In this document: one piece after another, positions 35,126-43,456 of the stretch
How positions within the stretch are numbered: the stretch's first letter is position 1
Layout: every line of letters starts with the position of its first letter
Assembly (NCBI RefSeq): GCF_005503445.1
Contig: NZ_SCOH01000003.1
Span: 62,001-126,000, forward strand
Reading direction: 5' to 3'
Length of the DNA stretch: 64,000 nt
Source of the DNA: Chitinivorax sp. B
Lineage (GTDB): Bacteria; Pseudomonadota; Gammaproteobacteria; Burkholderiales; SCOH01
The notes under the pieces: model-generated
Told to the model about the DNA's origin: nothing
The model's database searches: none
What the model saw: the letters and a program-made list of their open reading frames with translations, nothing else
Position numbers and translations under genes: made by a program

Positions 35126-36511
35126 TCAGGATAAGACTGGAAAGTAGATGATCACGGTCAAGCCACCACCAGGCGTATCAGTCAAATCCACGTCCGCGTC
35201 ATGCAAGCGGGCAATTTCGTTGACAATCGGCAAGCCCAATCCACTGCCTTCCACACTGACACCCGCCACCCGATAAAAGCGCTTGAAAACATTCTCACGC
35301 TCGGTTGCCGGTACACCCGGCCCATCATCAACCACTGCCAAACATGGCTGTGGCGTGGCCGAAACCCGTACCGTGACGTGTTTACCTGACCCTGCATAGC
35401 GGATTGCGTTGTCGACGAGATTACCGATCAATTCATGCAACAACCCGGGCTGACCTGACACGATTACCTCGCCGTCACATTCAAACCCCAGATCGACCTG
35501 CCACCGCCGCGCAACAGGTACCCATTCCATCGCGACCTCTCTCGCCAACATGACCAGGTCAACCGGTTGCAGCTTGGTCACCAGACCGCTGTCTGGCTCC
35601 AGACGGGATAGCGACAACAGCTGCTTGACGCCATGCGAAGCATGCCCCAGTGTTGTCAACAGCTGCCGAACTTGCAGGTGAACCGTCGGTATCGTCTCTT
35701 CGCGCAATGCCAATTCCGCCTGGGCCTGCATGACCGCCAACGGGGTTTTGAGCTGATGGGCCGCATCGACGAAGAAGCGACGCCGGGCGGTCAGCATCCG
35801 GCTTTGGCGTGCCATGTACTGATTCAGCGCTTCAACCAGCGGTTTGAGCTCTGTCTGCAATTCACGCTCGTCAATGGGTGACAAATCACCTTCTTCCCGC
35901 CTTGCCACTTGTCGAGACAGCCGTCGTAATGGCCGCAATCCCCGATTGGTTGCCACCAGCACGATTGCCAGCGCCAATACAATCAAGATGGCCTCTTGCT
36001 GAATCGCACCAATCAGAATGTCGCGCGCCAATTCACGGCGCGATTCCGGGGTTTCGCCTACCTGTACCCAAACAATGCGGTTCCTGGCCGTCAGTAAGTC
36101 ATACACGGGCTGGCGAATCGACAACAGGCGGATGGTTTCATCCCGATATGGAACATCGGCATACCAGGGACGATAGAATTCAGCGTTGGCAACAGCCGGT
36201 CGTGGCAGATCTTGATAGCCTGTCAACTGCCTGCCATTATCTTCACTGACCCGATAGAATACCCGGCCTTCGGCATTGGCTTCGAACATCTCCAATGCAA
36301 AATACGGAATATCCACAACAATATCGCCATCCTGCACTCGTACGCCTTCTGAGATTGCGCGGGCAGAGGAATACAGCATGCGGTCGAATGCAACGTTGGC
36401 TGCGCTCATTGCACGTTGATAGGTGAACCAGGCATCCAGTCCCAATAATGCCAGCAAGGGCACAAATAACCAGACAAGCAGGTGCAGGCGCAAACTGTTA
36501 GGTTTGATCAT
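35126..36511 (-). CDS. Sensor histidine kinase, QseC/TctE-like
   Basis: 461-residue inner-membrane kinase. Helix 1 at about 10-28, a periplasmic 2CSK-type sensor with FDRMLYSSARAISEGVRVQDGDIVVDIPYFALEM, helix 2 near 170-190, a HAMP-like stretch, then HisKA (FVDAAHQLKTPLAVMQAQAE) and an ATPase domain with DNAIRYAG, DDGPGVP and GSGLGLPIV. It follows its response regulator gene by 9 bases, so both are one operon on the minus strand. The 2CSK_N type is often linked to tricarboxylate or metal/quinone sensing; the ligand is unknown. Confidence 0.92.
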   Translation of the reverse strand: MIKPNSLRLHLLVWLFVPLLALLGLDAWFTYQRAMSAANVAFDRMLYSSARAISEGVRVQDGDIVVDIPYFALEMFEANAEGRVFYRVSEDNGRQLTGYQDLPRPAVANAEFYRPWYADVPYRDETIRLLSIRQPVYDLLTARNRIVWVQVGETPESRRELARDILIGAIQQEAILIVLALAIVLVATNRGLRPLRRLSRQVARREEGDLSPIDERELQTELKPLVEALNQYMARQSRMLTARRRFFVDAAHQLKTPLAVMQAQAELALREETIPTVHLQVRQLLTTLGHASHGVKQLLSLSRLEPDSGLVTKLQPVDLVMLAREVAMEWVPVARRWQVDLGFECDGEVIVSGQPGLLHELIGNLVDNAIRYAGSGKHVTVRVSATPQPCLAVVDDGPGVPATERENVFKRFYRVAGVSVEGSGLGLPIVNEIARLHDADVDLTDTPGGGLTVIIYFPVLS

Positions 36512-36520
36512 CGCAACAAG

Positions 36521-37186
36521 CTACTTGACTTCCAGCAGATAACCCAGACCACGCAATGTAACAATGGCCACCCCGCTACCATCCAGCTTCTTGCGCAATC
36601 GATGAACATAGATTTCGATTGCATCGGCACTGCTCAGCTCGTCCAGGCCAAATATCTTTTCAGACAGCGCATCCTTGCCAACAGGCTTGCCACCTTTGAG
36701 GATCAGGATCTCCAATACCGCATGTTCACGCGGGGTCAGATTCAAGGGTTGATTGCCCAGCGAAAAGACCCGACTGACACTGTCGTACGCCAACGGCCCA
36801 CAACCTATCTGGGCTGAATCCATGCCGTGACTACGCCGGATCAGCGCCCGCACCCGGGCTTCCAGCTCAACCAGATCGAATGGTTTGGCCAGATAATCAT
36901 CGGCGCCCAAATCGAGCCCCCGGACTCTGTCCTCCACCGAACCGTGTGCGGTCAAAATCAAAACAGGTACGCGATTACGTCGTCCACGCAAACGCTTGAG
37001 TACTTCCCAACCATCCAGCCTGGGTAAGGCCAAATCCAGAATCACCAGTGCATAATCCTGAGTACGCAGCACATGGTCCGCGTCTTCACCGTTATGCATG
37101 CAGTCAACTGCAAAACCAGCCTGAGTCAACGCTTTGTACAAGGACTCAGCCAGTGGCAGATGATCTTCGACAAGTAGAATACGCAT
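36521..37186 (-). CDS. OmpR-family response regulator
   Basis: 221-residue regulator. Receiver domain with the acidic pair in LLVEDHLPLAE, phosphorylated Asp in LVILDLALPRLDGWEVL near 51, Thr/Ser in VLILTAHG and Lys in DDYLAKPF. The winged-helix output has NLTPREHAVLEILILKGGKPVGKDALSEKIF and IEIYVHRLRKKLDG. It is first in the operon with the kinase that follows. Nearby candidate targets are the small exported protein and the PEP-CTERM genes, by position only. Confidence 0.94.
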   Translation of the reverse strand: MRILLVEDHLPLAESLYKALTQAGFAVDCMHNGEDADHVLRTQDYALVILDLALPRLDGWEVLKRLRGRRNRVPVLILTAHGSVEDRVRGLDLGADDYLAKPFDLVELEARVRALIRRSHGMDSAQIGCGPLAYDSVSRVFSLGNQPLNLTPREHAVLEILILKGGKPVGKDALSEKIFGLDELSSADAIEIYVHRLRKKLDGSGVAIVTLRGLGYLLEVK

Positions 37187-37422
37187 TGTGTTTGTTTACC
37201 ATGGGTACATCATCAATCAAGCACTGCGAGGAATTGCTTGTCTGCCAGTGTATTCATTCCCAGATCGATTTTCGAGAGGACACCTATTCAGGACCGTACT
37301 GCTTGTACAAAGCAACCTGCAACACCATGCCCTATAGTCAAAGAAATCTACTACCATCGATTGCTGGGCTGTAGACGAAAACCTCCGGGTAGCCAGTGAC
37401 ATTTTCTGAAGAGGAGCCGATC

Positions 37423-37809
37423 GTGAATCGATGCCAGCCTCGTACCATGCTCACTCTTGTCATGCTGACCGGCACACTATTGTCCATGCCAGCATGGTGT
37501 GCCCCGCCCCCATGGGCACCTGCGCATGGTCATCGCGCCAAAGAACGTAAATACATTTATTATCCTGCTCGCGAGATCTATTTTGAACCGGCAAGACGTC
37601 TCTGGTTCTGGCTGGATGGCGGAAGCTGGCAATTCGGAGCCCGTCTACCAATCAGCATCGGTAGTAAACCTTCGGGTGGCGTCAGCGTCTTGCTGGCCAC
37701 CGACCGGCCATACGAAGCGCATGATTATGTCGTTACCTATTATGGAAAGGGAAACAAGGCACATAAGCCTAAGAAAGAGAAAAAGGACAAGCATTCAAAA
37801 CATGATTGA
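37423..37809 (+). CDS. Exported basic protein of unknown function
   Basis: 128 residues from a GTG at 37423 that has GAGGAG 6 bases upstream. A clear signal peptide (MLTLVMLTGTLLSMPAWCAP) leads to a mature part with YIYYPAREIYFEPARRLWFWLDGGSW, then GGVSVLLATDRPYEAHDYVVTYYG, and a very lysine-rich tail (HKPKKEKKDKHSKHD). It is divergent from the two-component operon, a common layout for a small periplasmic protein regulated by its neighbour. I do not recognise the family. Confidence 0.75.
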   Translation: MNRCQPRTMLTLVMLTGTLLSMPAWCAPPPWAPAHGHRAKERKYIYYPAREIYFEPARRLWFWLDGGSWQFGARLPISIGSKPSGGVSVLLATDRPYEAHDYVVTYYGKGNKAHKPKKEKKDKHSKHD

Positions 37810-37988
37810 CCCGGTTTTGTTGCAGCTACCCACCGCTAAGAACCTGTTCCATGCCTTATTCCGCGACCATGATCGGGGCTCATGTGCCGCTCAACATCCG
37901 CATGTATCACGCCTACACGCCGGTTTTTGCGCTGCGCTTCATCCCGTTGGTGGCCGCTCATCACAGACCTTGAGCAGGTTCTAATGAA

Positions 37989-38021
37989 AAACCGCCATAC
38001 CCATCCAGGACATGGCGGTTT
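37989..38021. terminator. Hairpin between the exported protein gene and the second PEP-CTERM gene
   Basis: AAACCGCCAT (37989-37998) pairs with ATGGCGGTTT (38012-38021), a 10-bp stem with a 13-base loop, placed 18 bases after the PEP-CTERM-like gene on the minus strand and flanked by A and T. It probably serves both convergent genes. Confidence 0.65.
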
Positions 38022-38039
38022 GCTTTCGGAGCGCCAACC

Positions 38040-39113
38040 CTAGCGTGTCGGACGCCACCGGGTGATCAACATCATTCCCAATCCGATCAACAACGCTGTA
38101 GAGGGAATGGGCACATCGCTGAATCGACGAATCGACCATTCCTCAAACCCTGCATCAGAGCCGTAAGTCAACGATTTAGCCTTACTACCGAGCGCACCGT
38201 TGGGTGTTTGGCAAGGAGAGCTCTTGTTGGCAGCAACCGTACACTTGCTTCCGGTCTCACCAAACTTCGAGTAGAGATAGACGAAACTGTCAGCGGTATA
38301 CCCCGCAAAGTTGCTCACTGGAACCAACGCCTGTAGATCCACACCCTTGCCACTGCCACTGAAATTCGTGTAATCCATCAGCAACGAGGCATCGCCACCC
38401 GGAATGTTATCCATGTCATACACTTCCGTCGCACCATCGCATAACTTGAACGTGCCATTCGGGCTGGTATCTGGGGCACAACCTGCATCGGTTACCGAAT
38501 TACTGAGAATGTCCCCTTTACCGGCAACATACAGCTTGAACGAGTCCAACGACAAACCGGAATTCTCGTTACCCTCTTCATTCATATCCAGCAGAAATTC
38601 ATAGTATTGCTGGCAATTGGTACCTGTGGAACCTCCACCATCGCACACGGTGATTTTGGGGATTTGACCCAGCGTGATCGAATGATTCCAGTTGCTGTCA
38701 CCTTTGTCGTGGTTATCCAGAATCGTACCGTTCCCTGGCGGGCTGGTTCGACCATCGGTATTGAAACCCTGCTCGCTGCAGTTAGGTTGACACTTCGCAT
38801 AACCTTTACTGGTCTGGATGCGAACAAACGGATCAAACACACCCGTGCCCACCACCATGCCCCCCAACGTACCATCCGGATCAGGCACTCGGAAAATGCC
38901 TCCGTTAAGCATGACATTGGGTGGTGTCGTTTGTGTGCTGGACGGCGCCGCAGTCAAATCGAAATAGCAGGTGGTCAATACATTACCGCTGGCATCGAAC
39001 GTGCCCGGACAGGTGGAGCTGGATGGCGCACCAGCCATGGCAAACTGGGATACGCACCACACCAGCATGCTCACCACGCATTGCCTTAATATACGAAGGT
39101 ACGACTTGTTCAT
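38040..39113 (-). CDS. PEP-CTERM-like surface protein with VPIP sorting tail
   Basis: 357-residue exported protein. The ATG at 39113 starts a signal peptide (LRQCVVSMLVWCVSQFAMAGA); earlier in-frame codons give a non-secretory extension. The body has several Cys and Gly/Asn-rich loops. The C-terminus is DVPIPSTALLIGLG followed by a hydrophobic stretch and RWRPTR, a sorting signal with VPIP where the canonical form is VPEP. A sigma-54 promoter candidate lies upstream, and the gene is directly downstream of prsT. Whether VPIP is cut by the same exosortase is uncertain. Confidence 0.82.
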   Translation of the reverse strand: MNKSYLRILRQCVVSMLVWCVSQFAMAGAPSSSTCPGTFDASGNVLTTCYFDLTAAPSSTQTTPPNVMLNGGIFRVPDPDGTLGGMVVGTGVFDPFVRIQTSKGYAKCQPNCSEQGFNTDGRTSPPGNGTILDNHDKGDSNWNHSITLGQIPKITVCDGGGSTGTNCQQYYEFLLDMNEEGNENSGLSLDSFKLYVAGKGDILSNSVTDAGCAPDTSPNGTFKLCDGATEVYDMDNIPGGDASLLMDYTNFSGSGKGVDLQALVPVSNFAGYTADSFVYLYSKFGETGSKCTVAANKSSPCQTPNGALGSKAKSLTYGSDAGFEEWSIRRFSDVPIPSTALLIGLGMMLITRWRPTR

Positions 39114-39151
39114 GGCGCCTACCCTTGCTCTGCGGTTGACTCTCATACATA

Positions 39152-39167
39152 AGCATATTTTGCACCA
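39152..39167 (-). promoter_or_regulatory. Sigma-54 promoter candidate of the second PEP-CTERM gene
   Basis: On the minus strand TGGTGCAAAATATGCT has the GG-N10-GC spacing and a good -24 TGG and -12 TGCT, though it departs from consensus in between. Predicted start near 39142, 29 bases before the start codon. Confidence 0.55.
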
Positions 39168-39279
39168 ACACAAAAAACCTTTGTTTTCAATAAGTAAATT
39201 CCATATAAATAATTCGGAATGTAAGATATACCGACATCCATATCTAGAAAATGATTCTGTACCGCTTGAACTTACCAAA

Positions 39280-42084
39280 TCAGTTACGGAGCTGGCTCAA
39301 CAACTTTTCTGCCTCAGTCCGCTCAGGGAAGTCGCGCTGCATTTTCGACAGTCGTTCCAGCTCATCACGAGCCTGTGCCTTCTCCCCTGTCTGCAAGTAC
39401 GCCTGTACCAATTGATATCGAGTAGATGGGGAATCGGGTGCCACTTCCACCGCTTTACGCAACAGTGCTACCACCCGTTCATGCTTACCAACCCGCGTCA
39501 GCATGTCAGCCAAGTCCTGCAGGGCCAACGGATGAGTTGGCGCCTGCTGATGAGCGGCCTCCGCCACTGCCAACGCCTTGGCTTCATCAAATTGCCGATA
39601 ACACTGGATCAGATTGTGCAGAACCCCAAGATTGTCCGGCTGCTGCTTGCGTATCAGTTCATATTGCGCCGCTGCCTCCTGAAATTGCTGACGCTTGATG
39701 GCGGTATCCGCCACATGCATGCGCACTTGCATGTCGTCAGGATGGGTCGTCAACCAGGTATTCATCAGCCGGTCAGCCTCCACGGCACGATTATCCTGAC
39801 GCAATGCTGATTGCCACTTGATCAATGACGCAGAGTCTGGTTGCCGCCGATGTGCCTGCTCGAATGCAACTGCAGCTTGCCGATAGCGCTTGTCCAACAT
39901 CCGTGCATCCCCTTCGGCCAAAAAACCGACCGGTGAAGTCGGCAAACGCTTTTGCACTTGCGCGGCCAACTGAATAACCTCGGCCACCTTGTTTGCCTTC
40001 AACTGTAACGCCACCAAAGCTGTTAACGCCTCCGGAAATGCCGGATCAATGGCCAGTGCTTTCTTCAAAGACATCTCTGCCCCTGCAAAATTGATGGCAG
40101 CCGATTGGGCCAGTGCCAACCCATAATAGGCCTGTGCAGATTTCGGATTCAAAATGATCAAACGGGAATAGCTCGACATCGCTTCCGGATGGCGGCCTGT
40201 CTGTAACTGGGCGAAGGCCAGCTTGCTCAACGCTTCAGCATGTTCTGGCGCCAACTTCAGCGCAGCCTCCAACATCGGTATGGCACGCTCGTAGTCACCT
40301 GCGCCAAACAGCAGACTGGCCTGCGCGTAGATCGGCTTCAAGCCTCCAGGTTGTGCCGCACTGGCCCGCTCCAACCAACGCAGTGCATCGTCACGTTTGC
40401 CGGCGGCGATTTCCAGATCAGCCAACGCAAGCATCGCATCCACATTCCCCGCATCCAAAGCAATTACTTTTTGCAATCGGCTACGGGCCAATCCAACCTC
40501 CCCAAGCCGGCTATCCAACTGCGCCAGATTCAATGCTGCCGGCAAATAGGCCGGCTGAATAGCTAAAGCCTGTTCAAAGGCAGCACGGGCTCCTGACACA
40601 TTATGCTGCGCCAGCAGAATTGCGCCCTTCAGATTGTAGGTCAAGGCGCGCCTTGGGTTCACCTGCTCCATCCGGGCAACGGCTTTCAATGCCTGATCAT
40701 ATTGCCCGGCAGATAACAATGAACTCGCCAGCAAGGCATCTGGCGACTGCCCCGCCCCATTGGCAATTGATGCCAGGTCATTCAGGGCTCGCTGTGTATC
40801 GCCAGCCATTAACCTGGTCAGCCCCAGATTGGTTTTAACCTGTTTGTTGGTTGGCGATTTCGCCATTGCCAATTCCAGAAACTGAGCGGCTTTGTCCAGA
40901 TCCTTGGCCTCCAGATAGGCCTCCCCCATCAGGCTCAGCACACGCACATCGGCGGGATCCGCCTCACGCAACTCAGTCAGTATTGCCAGTGCTTCACGTC
41001 CACGGTGATGACGAATCAGTACCGCCGCCAACAGTTTTCGCAGCTGATGGTTATCCGGTTCGCGTGACAAGGCTTGCTGCAAAAGCCGTTCTGCGCCGGT
41101 GAAATCACCAGTCGCGCTGGCCAGCATCCCCGCCAATGCAGTCCCCGGCAAATGACTCGGCGCCAACTTAAGAACTTGCCTCACCCCGGCCTCGGCTGCG
41201 GCGATATCGCCACGACGGTAATCGAGTAAAGCCTGAAAGTACCAGGCCATCGGGTTTTCCGGTGCTATCTTGCGCAAGGCTTCAACATGCTTGCGGGCAT
41301 CGTCGGTACGATTACTCAGCAAATAGATCGATGCCAGATTCAAATTGACCGGTACGCTGTAAGGCGACAACGCATAGGCTTTCAGATAACTGCCTAAAGC
41401 AGCCTCTGCCTCGCCATCACGATGCTGGGTATCCGCCAGCATCAACAATGCATCCAGACTTTGTGGATTGGCTGTGGCCGCCTGACGGATCAGGCTGGAT
41501 GCCACTGCAGGTTCGCGACGAGCAGCGGCCAATCGGGCTTTGCCAAGCAAAGCTTCCGCATGGTCGGGTTGCCGTTTCAATGCGTGATCGAACGACGCTG
41601 CCGCTTCGTCATTGTTACCCAGCGATGCATAGGCATGCCCACGCATCGCCAGTATCGGCGCAGTCAGTACCAGCTCACCATGATCACTGGAACGGGTTTC
41701 CTCCAGCAATTTGTCGAATTGCCCTTGCTTGAACAGCGTTTCCGCCAATAGTGGAATCACCGCCGTCTTGTCATAACCCGCCTTCAGTGCCATGCGAAAC
41801 TCTTTCTCGGCGGCACGTGGAGCATTCATCTGCCGGTAGATCATCCCCAGGGTATAACGAGCCTCGGCATGGTTCGGCTCCTTGTCCAGCAGATTGCGCA
41901 GCTCGATAATGGCAGCACGTGTATTCCCCTGATCACGGTCTTGCTTGGCCTTGGTCAATACATCCACAGGGGCAGAAGGTGTTTTGTTGCACGCGGCCAA
42001 CGGCATCAACAATAGCGCTGCCAGCAACCCGATACAGGAACCAAGCCTGATGACGCGGGGGAATGAGGTGATGGTCACGGACAT
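39280..42084 (-). CDS. prsT: PEP-CTERM system TPR-repeat lipoprotein PrsT
   Basis: 934-residue lipoprotein. Signal with lipobox LMPLAACNK (Cys about 32), then more than 15 tandem TPR units, for example AEARYTLGMIYRQMNAPRAAEKEFRMALKAG, and AYYGLALAQSAAINFAGAEMSLKKALAIDP further on. Length and repeat number agree with PrsT, which travels with exosortase loci and is thought to act in matrix/exopolysaccharide export or assembly. No exosortase or EPS gene lies in the window, so here it seems to be a satellite of that locus. A generic TPR lipoprotein is the alternative. Confidence 0.88.
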   Translation of the reverse strand: MSVTITSFPRVIRLGSCIGLLAALLLMPLAACNKTPSAPVDVLTKAKQDRDQGNTRAAIIELRNLLDKEPNHAEARYTLGMIYRQMNAPRAAEKEFRMALKAGYDKTAVIPLLAETLFKQGQFDKLLEETRSSDHGELVLTAPILAMRGHAYASLGNNDEAAASFDHALKRQPDHAEALLGKARLAAARREPAVASSLIRQAATANPQSLDALLMLADTQHRDGEAEAALGSYLKAYALSPYSVPVNLNLASIYLLSNRTDDARKHVEALRKIAPENPMAWYFQALLDYRRGDIAAAEAGVRQVLKLAPSHLPGTALAGMLASATGDFTGAERLLQQALSREPDNHQLRKLLAAVLIRHHRGREALAILTELREADPADVRVLSLMGEAYLEAKDLDKAAQFLELAMAKSPTNKQVKTNLGLTRLMAGDTQRALNDLASIANGAGQSPDALLASSLLSAGQYDQALKAVARMEQVNPRRALTYNLKGAILLAQHNVSGARAAFEQALAIQPAYLPAALNLAQLDSRLGEVGLARSRLQKVIALDAGNVDAMLALADLEIAAGKRDDALRWLERASAAQPGGLKPIYAQASLLFGAGDYERAIPMLEAALKLAPEHAEALSKLAFAQLQTGRHPEAMSSYSRLIILNPKSAQAYYGLALAQSAAINFAGAEMSLKKALAIDPAFPEALTALVALQLKANKVAEVIQLAAQVQKRLPTSPVGFLAEGDARMLDKRYRQAAVAFEQAHRRQPDSASLIKWQSALRQDNRAVEADRLMNTWLTTHPDDMQVRMHVADTAIKRQQFQEAAAQYELIRKQQPDNLGVLHNLIQCYRQFDEAKALAVAEAAHQQAPTHPLALQDLADMLTRVGKHERVVALLRKAVEVAPDSPSTRYQLVQAYLQTGEKAQARDELERLSKMQRDFPERTEAEKLLSQLRN

Positions 42085-42233
42085 GACTCCAGATCAGTCT
42101 GAGCAGACAATCTCAGTATAGGTCGCCGTATGCCAGGCCAAACCTGCGAAAGCATTTTGAAAGGTTTCATCCCCTACCATGGCTTCCACAACCCAACCAT
42201 AGCGCAATGCGCATGCTAATAACGGAGGCAGAC

Positions 42234-43328
42234 ATGAAAGGTTTCAACACTTTGGCCATTGCGGCCGCGATCTGTGCAATCCCGGCAGCAGCCTGGGCCG
42301 ACATACCAGCGGGCTACCCGGCCAGCTATCAGGCGGTGATCGATGCAGCCAAGAAAGAAGGCAAGCTGCTGATCTATTCGGCCACCGATGCCGCGGCAGC
42401 CAAACCGCTGATCAAGGATTTCGAAGCCATGTACCCTGGGGTGAAGATCGAATACAACGACATGAACACCACTGAACTGTACAACCGCTTCATCTCCGAG
42501 ACGGCAGCCGGCAGCACCAGCGCAGATGTGCTGTGGAGTTCCGCGATGGATCTGCAGGTCAAGCTGGTCAACGATGGCTTTGCCATGAGTTATGTCACTC
42601 AGGAAAGCGCCGCCGTGCCGGACTGGGCAGAATTTCAGAAACAGGCCTACGGCACCACCTATGAACCGATCGGCATCGTCTACAACAAGCGCCTGTTGAC
42701 CCCGGAAGAAGTGCCACAGACCCACGCTGACATCATCAAGGTATTGAAGGCCAACCCAGCCAAGTTTCAGGGCAAGGTCACGACCTATGACATCGAAAAA
42801 TCCGGTGTCGGCTTCACCCTGCTGACTCAGGATTTTCGCGTTGGCGGCACGGGCACCTGGGATCTGGTCAAGGCGATGAGCGGTAATGGCATGAAGCTGC
42901 AATCCTCTACCGGCACGATGATGGAACGGATCTCGTCCGGCGAGAATCTGATCGGTTACAACATCATCGGCTCCTACGCCCATGCCAAGGCGCAGAAAGA
43001 CCCGTCCATCGGTTACGTGTTCCCCAAGGATTACACGCTGGTATTGAGCCGTGTCACCTTTATCGCCAAAAACGCCAAGAGCCCCAACGCGGCCAAACTG
43101 TGGGTGGATTACCTGCTCTCCAAGCGCGGCCAGACCATTCTTGCCAATCAATCCGATTTGTTCTCGATTCGCCATGACGTGACTGGCGAAACCACTGCCG
43201 CCGGGCTGACCAAGCAACTGGGCACCAGCCTGAAACCGATCCCCATCGGTGCTGGTTTGCTGGTTTACCTGGATCAGGCCAAGCGACTGGATTTCCTGAA
43301 GCAATGGCAAGCTGCGGTCAAGAAGTAA
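42234..43328 (+). CDS. Iron(III)-type ABC transporter substrate-binding protein
   Basis: 364-residue periplasmic binding protein of the SBP_bac_6/FbpA-like family. Signal peptide MKGFNTLAIAAAICAIPAAAWAD, then LIYSATDAAAAKPLIKDFEAMYPGVKIEYNDMNTTELYNRF. The frame opens at 42207, but GGAGG 6 bases before the ATG at 42234 and the signal peptide fix the start. Followed by a fused permease and an ATPase. Related proteins bind ferric iron, 2-aminoethylphosphonate or polyamine-like ligands, so iron is likely but not certain. Confidence 0.9.
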   Translation: MKGFNTLAIAAAICAIPAAAWADIPAGYPASYQAVIDAAKKEGKLLIYSATDAAAAKPLIKDFEAMYPGVKIEYNDMNTTELYNRFISETAAGSTSADVLWSSAMDLQVKLVNDGFAMSYVTQESAAVPDWAEFQKQAYGTTYEPIGIVYNKRLLTPEEVPQTHADIIKVLKANPAKFQGKVTTYDIEKSGVGFTLLTQDFRVGGTGTWDLVKAMSGNGMKLQSSTGTMMERISSGENLIGYNIIGSYAHAKAQKDPSIGYVFPKDYTLVLSRVTFIAKNAKSPNAAKLWVDYLLSKRGQTILANQSDLFSIRHDVTGETTAAGLTKQLGTSLKPIPIGAGLLVYLDQAKRLDFLKQWQAAVKK

Positions 43329-43456
43329 CGCGCTGACCCGCCCGGTAGACAACCGGGCCATCCTCTCGATTGACCTCCCCGCCGGCAGCGGCTGGTGCCC
43401 CACACACCGCTGCCGCAGGGGACTGCTGCGCCCGCCGCAGCCTCAAGGAGCAATCC

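Noticed and set aside
37499-37984. A 161-residue open frame overlapping the exported protein gene
   Set aside because: Different frame from the signal-peptide protein; composition and lack of start context point to a shadow.
42216-43403. A 395-residue open frame on the minus strand opposite the binding protein gene
   Set aside because: Antisense shadow of a real gene with a signal peptide, a good ribosome site and family motifs.
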